Assembly (NCBI GenBank): GCA_020029455.1 | Contig: JAIBJH010000022.1 | Location: 1-18,481, forward strand | Reading direction: 5' to 3' | DNA: 18,481 nucleotides | Source of the DNA: Hyphomicrobiales bacterium | GTDB taxonomy: Bacteria; Pseudomonadota; Alphaproteobacteria; Rhizobiales; Aestuariivirgaceae | Part shown: positions 13,980-18,481 of the stretch, in pieces | Layout: each line of letters begins with the position of its first letter | Position numbering within the stretch: position 1 is the first letter of the stretch | Position numbers and translations under genes: made by a program | The notes under the pieces: generated by a model | What the model saw: only the letters and a program-made list of their open reading frames with translations | The model's database searches: none | Told to the model about the DNA's origin: nothing

Positions 13980-14471
13980 ATGGAATTTTTCCGCCACGCA
14001 GAAAACTGGGTTCTGGTCTCCTTCATCCTCTTCATCGCCCTTCTTGTTTACCTGAAGGTGCCTGCCCTTGTGGCCAAGATGCTGGATGAGCGGGCTGCCA
14101 AGATCTCCAAGGAACTGGACGAGGCCAAGCGCCTGCGCCAGGAGGCCGAGGTGCTTCTTTCCGAATACAAGAAGAAGCGCAGCGACGCCGAGGCGGAAGC
14201 GATGGATATCATTGCCGCTGCCAAGGCCGAAGCCGAGGCATACGCAGAAGAGTCTGCAAAGAAGCTCAAGGATGCGCTGGCCCGCCGCAAGGCCCAGGCC
14301 GAGCAGAAGATCGCAATGGCGGAAACTGCCGCCATCAAGGATGTGCGCGCTGCTGCCGCCGATCTCGCAATGTCCGCCGCCGCCGCCCTCCTCAAGGATG
14401 CGGCTTCGGGCAAGACCGGCGAGAAGCTGGTTGCGGAGTCGATCTCCGCGGTGAAGTCACGGCTGCAGTAA
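13980..14471 (+). CDS. atpF: ATP synthase F0 subunit b
   Basis: Peripheral-stalk subunit b, 163 aa. The N-terminal membrane helix is WVLVSFILFIALLVYLKVP (~10-28), then a long charged coiled coil (LDERAAKISKELDEAKRLRQEAEVLL ... in heptad style) that dimerises with b'. The frame is open well upstream of 13980, but ATG 13980 is the true start: AAGGAG lies just before it and the family N-terminus (MEFFRHAENWVLVSFI) begins there. It is the last gene of the operon, and a strong terminator starts 22 bp after its stop. No F1 genes (atpHAGDC) follow, so these must lie elsewhere, as is usual in alphaproteobacteria. Confidence 0.95.
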   Translation: MEFFRHAENWVLVSFILFIALLVYLKVPALVAKMLDERAAKISKELDEAKRLRQEAEVLLSEYKKKRSDAEAEAMDIIAAAKAEAEAYAEESAKKLKDALARRKAQAEQKIAMAETAAIKDVRAAAADLAMSAAAALLKDAASGKTGEKLVAESISAVKSRLQ

Positions 14472-14493
14472 TCAGCAGTCACCACAGAAATTG

Positions 14494-14519
14494 AAAACCC
14501 GGCTGAGAAGCCGGGTTTT
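14494..14519 (+). terminator. Rho-independent terminator after atpF
   Basis: AAAACCCGGCT (14494-14504) and AGCCGGGTTTT (14509-14519) form a perfect 11-bp stem with loop GAGA, and GCTTTG follows. The stem ends in a T4 run, so termination toward the right is expected. It closes the F0 operon. The rest of the gap to 14625 holds two GANTC sites, and I see no convincing promoter. Confidence 0.9.
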
Positions 14520-14595
14520 GCTTTGTCTGCTTTTCCGTAACGAAGTTAAGACCAATTCTACAACCCGAACTTGCACTTGCGCGCCAGCCTTGGCA

Positions 14596-14611
14596 GATTC
14601 ACCCGAGAATC
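14596..14611 (+). promoter_or_regulatory. Pair of GANTC sites just before the DUF2167 gene
   Basis: GATTC at 14596-14600 and GAATC at 14607-14611 are spaced 11 bp and end 2 nt before the ribosome site GGGAGGG (14614-14620). The spacing echoes that of the ccrM leader cluster. CcrM-dependent control is possible but is only inferred. Confidence 0.3.
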
Positions 14612-14624
14612 ACGGGAGGGACCC

Positions 14625-15509
14625 ATGCCACATCCGCTGCAAGCCATCTGCGTAGCATTTCTTGCCCTCATCATTGCTGGTCACGCTTATGGCCAAACCG
14701 CGCCCATGAGCGAGGTGCAGAAAAAGGCCACCTGGGACGCGGCCAGTGCCGCCTCGATCAACGGTCCATCGGACGTTAAACTGAAAGACCAGGCCGTGCT
14801 GCATCTTCCGGCGGACTATGTGTTCGTGCCACAGAAAGAATCGGCAGAGCTGATGCACATGTGGGGAAACAACACCGGGCCTGGCTTCGTAGGCCTGGTG
14901 TTCGACAAGGACCCGAATGCGCCATGGACCATCGCCATCGACCATACGGCCGAAGGCTATGTGAAGGATGATGACGCCAAAACCTGGAATGCCGATGACC
15001 TGCTGCAATCGCTCAAGGACGGCACGGAGGCTCAAAACGCCGAGCGCGAGAAAATGGGAATCCCAGCACTCGATATTGTGGGCTGGGTGCAATCGCCAAA
15101 CTATGATGCAACGAAGCACCAGCTTGTCTGGTCGCTCAAGGCAGTTGACCGCGGAGCTGTTCCAGATTCGCCATCCACCATCAACTTCAACACCTATGCG
15201 CTGGGCCGGGACGGATATTTTGAGATCAACATGATGACCTCTGACAAGACCATCAGCCAGGACAAAGCCGCCGCACTCAATGTGGTGAGGGCCGTCGATT
15301 ATATGCCGGGTAAGCGCTATGAGGATTTCAATGCCGATACGGATCACGTGGCGGAGTATGGCCTCGCCGCCCTGGTTGCAGGCGTTGCCGCCAAGAAACT
15401 GGGCCTGCTTGCGGTAATCGGCGTGTTCTTTGCCAAGTTTGCCAAGATCATCCTGGTGGGGCTCGCCGTGGCCGGTGGTGGACTCTTGAAGTTTTTCCGC
15501 CGTAGCTAG
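14625..15509 (+). CDS. DUF2167 membrane-anchored protein
   Basis: Protein of 294 aa of the DUF2167 (predicted membrane-anchored) family; its function is unknown. ATG 14625 is chosen since GGGAGGG precedes it and a clean signal peptide follows (residues ~6-23, cut near AYG-QT). An ATG at 14571 would place 18 unrelated residues in front. The mature domain has family-like blocks: LPADYVFVP, GNNTGPGFVGLVF, GYVKDDDAKTWNADDLL, and INFNTYALGRDGYFEIN, then the C-terminal VVRAVDYMPGKRYEDFN. Near the end, residues ~238-290, are two hydrophobic stretches (YGLAALVAGVAAKK and LLAVIGVFFAKFAKIILVGL), then a basic end FFRRS. This suggests a periplasmic domain held in the inner membrane. A site-2 protease gene begins 8 bp after the stop, probably in the same transcript. 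Confidence 0.82.
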   Translation: MPHPLQAICVAFLALIIAGHAYGQTAPMSEVQKKATWDAASAASINGPSDVKLKDQAVLHLPADYVFVPQKESAELMHMWGNNTGPGFVGLVFDKDPNAPWTIAIDHTAEGYVKDDDAKTWNADDLLQSLKDGTEAQNAEREKMGIPALDIVGWVQSPNYDATKHQLVWSLKAVDRGAVPDSPSTINFNTYALGRDGYFEINMMTSDKTISQDKAAALNVVRAVDYMPGKRYEDFNADTDHVAEYGLAALVAGVAAKKLGLLAVIGVFFAKFAKIILVGLAVAGGGLLKFFRRS

Positions 15510-15517
15510 GCCCCAGA

Positions 15518-16237
15518 ATGACAAAACTGATCTTCCTGCTCTTTTCCGGAGCCAAATTCGGCAAGCTCTTTCTTTCCATTGGCTCAATGCTGCTGACGAT
15601 CTGGGTTTATGCCCAGATCTACGGCGCGCCTTTCGCCATCGGCTTCGTAGCCCTTCTCGCCATCCACGAACTTGGCCACTACGGCGCGGCAAAGCAGCGA
15701 GGGCTTGATGTTTCGCTACCGGCCTTCATTCCCTTCGTGGGCGCTTGGATCAATCTTCGCGAACACCCGCACAACGCCGAAACGGAGGCCTATGTGGCCT
15801 TCGCCGGGCCCTTCATCGGCACGCTCGCGGCCTTCGCCTGTTTTTACCATGGCAACAGCAGCGGCGATGATTTCTGGATGGCCCTGGCCTACGCCGGCTT
15901 CATGCTGAACCTGTTCAACATGATTCCCATCTCGCCTTTGGATGGCGGACGGATCACACAAGTTTTGTCGCCGCGCATCTGGCTCCTCGGCGTTCCTCTG
16001 CTGGTGGCTCTCTTTTTCTACAGGCCAAGCCCCATGCTGTTCTTGATCGGCATCCTGGCGCTTCCCAGTGTCTTGGCGGCATGGAGATATGATCCCAATT
16101 CACCAGATGCAGCTCTTTATCGCGATGTGCCTGATGCCACGCGCTATGAGTACATGCTGATGTATCTGGGCCTGACCGGATTCCTCGCCATCATGTCCTA
16201 CGAGGCGCACCAGATGCTGCGCCACGGCGCCCTCTAG
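15518..16237 (+). CDS. Site-2 protease family (M50) intramembrane zinc metalloprotease
   Basis: Polytopic membrane protein of 239 aa. The zinc motif HELGH (residues 50-54, within LLAIHELGHYGAAKQRG) lies in a membrane helix. The third ligand region NLFNMIPISPLDGGRI contains Asp142, as in M50 peptidases. Other marks are the FIPFVGAWINL loop and AYVAFAGPFIGTLAAF. About six hydrophobic segments are visible, and no PDZ or CBS domain, so it is a minimal form and not RseP/YaeL. M50 enzymes cut substrates within the membrane, often to release regulators. The partner is unknown, but the DUF2167 gene 8 bp upstream is the obvious candidate. The stop lies 3 bp from the converging gcvP stop. Confidence 0.88.
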   Translation: MTKLIFLLFSGAKFGKLFLSIGSMLLTIWVYAQIYGAPFAIGFVALLAIHELGHYGAAKQRGLDVSLPAFIPFVGAWINLREHPHNAETEAYVAFAGPFIGTLAAFACFYHGNSSGDDFWMALAYAGFMLNLFNMIPISPLDGGRITQVLSPRIWLLGVPLLVALFFYRPSPMLFLIGILALPSVLAAWRYDPNSPDAALYRDVPDATRYEYMLMYLGLTGFLAIMSYEAHQMLRHGAL

Positions 16238-16240
16238 AAA

Positions 16241-18481
16241 CTACTCAGCCGCCTCCATGTAGTTTTCCATGGGTGGGCAGGAGCAGACGAGGTTGCGGTC
16301 GCCGAAGACATTGTCGACGCGGGCCACAGGCGGCCAGTACTTGTCGTTGGCGTATTGGCGGGCAAGCGGGAAATAGGCCTGTTCCTTGGAGTATCCGTGC
16401 TTCCAGTCGCCGAAGAGCAGCTTGTGGGTGTGGGGCGCGTTCTTCAGCGGGTTGTCCTGCTTGTCCAGCCTGCCATCCTCTACTGCCGCAATCTCGGCTC
16501 GGATGGCGATCATGGCATCGCAGAAGCGGTCAAGCTCGCGCTTTCCTTCGCTTTCGGTGGGCTCGATCATCAGCGTATCGACCACCGGGAAGGACATGGT
16601 GGGCGCATGGAAGCCATAGTCCACCAGGCGCTTGGCAACGTCTTCAACGGTGAGGCCAGTGCGCTCCTTGAGCCAGCGCAGGTCGATGATGCACTCGTGC
16701 GCCACGAAACCGCCGGGGCCTGAATAGAGCACCGGGAAATGGGGCTTGAGGCGGTGGGCGATATAGTTGGCATTGAGGATCGCCACGATCGTCGCCTTGC
16801 GCGGGCCTTCGCCGCCCATCATGGCGATGTACATCCATGAGATCGGAAGGATGGAAGCGGAGCCCCACGGCGCAGCTGATACCGCGCCCGTGTGGCCTTC
16901 GCGGCCCGCGGCGGGGTTGACGCCGTTCACCACTGCATGGCCGGGAAGGAAAGGCGCGAGATGGGCCTTGACGCCGATCGGTCCCATGCCGGGGCCGCCG
17001 CCGCCGTGAGGAATGCAGAAGGTCTTGTGCAGATTCATGTGGCAGACATCGGCGCCGAGTTCGGCAGGGCGCATGAGGCCCACTTGCGCATTAAGATTGG
17101 CGCCATCGAGATAGACCTGCCCGCCGTTTGCGTGGACGATTGAACAGATATCGATGATCGCTTCCTCGAACACGCCATGAGTCGAGGGATAGGTGATCAT
17201 CAGCGCCGCAAGATTCTTGGCGTGCAGCTCTGCCTTGAACTTGAGGTCCGCCACATCGACATTGCCATTGGCATCGCAGCCGACGACGACGACATTCATG
17301 CCCGCCATCACGGCGGAGGCAGGATTGGTGCCGTGAGCCGATACCGGAATGAGGCAGATGTTGCGGTGATGGTCGCTGCGCGACTCGTGATAGCCACGGA
17401 TTGCCATCAACCCGGCATATTCACCCTGCGATCCGGCATTGGGTTGCAGCGAGACGGCATCAAAGCCGGTGATCTCCGCCAGCATCTCTTCCAACTCCTC
17501 GAACAGTTGCTGATAGCCTTGCGTCTGTTCCAGCGGTGCAAAGGGATGCATGAGCGAGAATTGCCGCCAGGTGACGGGGATCATCTCACTGGTGGCATTG
17601 AGCTTCATGGTGCAGGAGCCCAGCGGGATCATGGCCTGGTCCAGCGCAAGGTCCTTGGCCTGGAGATGACGCAGATAGCGCAGCATTTCCGTTTCGGAAT
17701 GATAGAACTCGAAGACCGGATGGGTGAGATAGCTTGACTGGCGTTGCAGATCCTTTGGAATGGCATCGCTGACGGTCTTGTCCACCGCGTCAATATCGAT
17801 GCTTGTTTCTGCGCCTGAGTGAAAGACCGACAGGAGCTTCTTCAACTCCAGCCTTCGCGTCGATTGATCGAAGGAAATGCCCACATGATCAGCATCGACG
17901 AAGCGCAGGTTGATGCGCTTTTCCTTGGCCTTGGCCCAGATAGCGTGGGCGCGGCCCGGAATGAGCAGCGTCACCGTGTCGAAATAGGATTTGGTGGCGA
18001 CGGTGTAGCCCATGCCGCTCACCGCCTTCACGAAAATCTGCATCAGGCGATGGGTGCGGGCCGCGGTTTTGCGGATGCCCTTGGGGCCATTGTAGACGGC
18101 GAACATGGAGGCGGTGATGGCCAGCAGCACCTGCGCGGTGCAGATGTTGCTCGTCGCCTTTTCGCGGCGGATATGCTGTTCGCGGGTCTGCAGGGCCATG
18201 CGGAGCGCACGATTTCCCTGCGCATCCACTGACACGCCGATGAGGCGGCCCGGCATGACGCGCTTGTGTTCATCGCGCGTGGCAAAGAAGGCGGCGTGCG
18301 GCCCGCCATAGCCCATGGGCACGCCAAAACGCTGAGCCGAACCAATGGCAATGTCGGCGCCAAGTTCACCAGGGGGCGTGAGCAAAGCAAGCGCCAGCAG
18401 GTCGGTCGCCATCACGGAGAGAGCGCCAGCGTCCTTCAAGCTCGCAATAATTTTTCGGAAGTCACGCACTTCGCCGGATGA
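16241..18481 (-). CDS. gcvP: Glycine dehydrogenase (decarboxylating) P protein, 5' end outside window
   Basis: P protein of the glycine cleavage system, which decarboxylates glycine with PLP and passes the aminomethyl group to the lipoyl H protein. About 746 C-terminal residues are in the window, of a usual ~950. The frame stays open to the right edge (SSGEVRDFRKII), so GTG 18469 is internal. The N-terminal half shows GYGGPHAAFFATRDEHKR and PGRLIGVSVDAQG. The C-terminal half shows HPFAPLEQTQGYQQLFEELE, LQPNAGSQGEYAG, and the PLP lysine in NLHKTFCIPHGGGGPG (Lys codon 17024-17026), then PWGSASILPISWMYI. Being one chain, it is the fused GcvP, not the split GcvPA/GcvPB. gcvT and gcvH would be expected beyond the right edge. 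Confidence 0.97.
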   Translation of the reverse strand, partial: SSGEVRDFRKIIASLKDAGALSVMATDLLALALLTPPGELGADIAIGSAQRFGVPMGYGGPHAAFFATRDEHKRVMPGRLIGVSVDAQGNRALRMALQTREQHIRREKATSNICTAQVLLAITASMFAVYNGPKGIRKTAARTHRLMQIFVKAVSGMGYTVATKSYFDTVTLLIPGRAHAIWAKAKEKRINLRFVDADHVGISFDQSTRRLELKKLLSVFHSGAETSIDIDAVDKTVSDAIPKDLQRQSSYLTHPVFEFYHSETEMLRYLRHLQAKDLALDQAMIPLGSCTMKLNATSEMIPVTWRQFSLMHPFAPLEQTQGYQQLFEELEEMLAEITGFDAVSLQPNAGSQGEYAGLMAIRGYHESRSDHHRNICLIPVSAHGTNPASAVMAGMNVVVVGCDANGNVDVADLKFKAELHAKNLAALMITYPSTHGVFEEAIIDICSIVHANGGQVYLDGANLNAQVGLMRPAELGADVCHMNLHKTFCIPHGGGGPGMGPIGVKAHLAPFLPGHAVVNGVNPAAGREGHTGAVSAAPWGSASILPISWMYIAMMGGEGPRKATIVAILNANYIAHRLKPHFPVLYSGPGGFVAHECIIDLRWLKERTGLTVEDVAKRLVDYGFHAPTMSFPVVDTLMIEPTESEGKRELDRFCDAMIAIRAEIAAVEDGRLDKQDNPLKNAPHTHKLLFGDWKHGYSKEQAYFPLARQYANDKYWPPVARVDNVFGDRNLVCSCPPMENYMEAAE

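Noticed and set aside
14610..15692. Long minus-strand open frame (360 codons) opposite the DUF2167 gene
   Set aside because: It runs antisense to a gene with a signal peptide, ribosome site and family blocks, and across the start of the protease gene; its protein has no recognisable domain.
1..18481. tRNA, rRNA, CRISPR arrays, transposases or prophage genes
   Set aside because: Read through on both strands, I found no such feature; the repeats seen are short palindromic elements without coding capacity.

Overview
The window reads as a chromosomal segment of an alphaproteobacterium, most likely of the Hyphomicrobiales (Rhizobiales) type. This rests on four points: a CcrM-type GANTC methyltransferase with a CtrA-like box upstream; an ATP synthase F0 operon (atpI-atpB-atpE-atpF'-atpF) separate from any F1 genes; a b' subunit; and the gene order ccrM - HAD phosphatase - mutY - DUF721/dciA - dsbA-like - smc, which I recall from rhizobial genomes. 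The species was not identified.

Left part (1-5970), DNA maintenance and signalling: the 3' part of rnhB (RNase HII); a class III nucleotide cyclase with TolB-like and TPR regions; ccrM, preceded by a CtrA-type box and three GANTC sites spaced 10 and 11 bp; a HAD phosphatase; then mutY on the minus strand. Downstream of the HAD gene is a ~96-bp MITE/RIME-like palindromic element that reaches into mutY and supplies its last codons. mutY is head-to-head with dciA (DUF721).

Middle part (5970-11760): a DsbA-like thiol oxidoreductase with a twin-arginine-like leader, then the full chromosome condensation ATPase smc. An intergenic mosaic of palindromes follows, then a VanW-family gene translationally coupled (ATGA) to a second HAD hydrolase. 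The stop codon of that hydrolase lies in the loop of a long hairpin.

Right part (11760-18481): a good sigma70-type promoter (TTGACA-N17-TATGAA) precedes the F0 operon, which ends at a clear rho-independent terminator. Between atpE and atpF' two mutually exclusive hairpins involve the atpF' ribosome binding site. Next comes a DUF2167 membrane-anchored protein closely followed by a site-2 (M50) metalloprotease, a possible functional pair. The window ends with the C-terminal three quarters of gcvP (glycine decarboxylase P protein) on the minus strand, whose stop lies 3 bp from the protease stop.

Most of the window is core housekeeping DNA. I see no rRNA, tRNA, CRISPR array, prophage or transposase. 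The least explained items are the DUF2167/site-2 protease pair, the VanW/HAD pair, the GANTC clusters and the palindromic elements.
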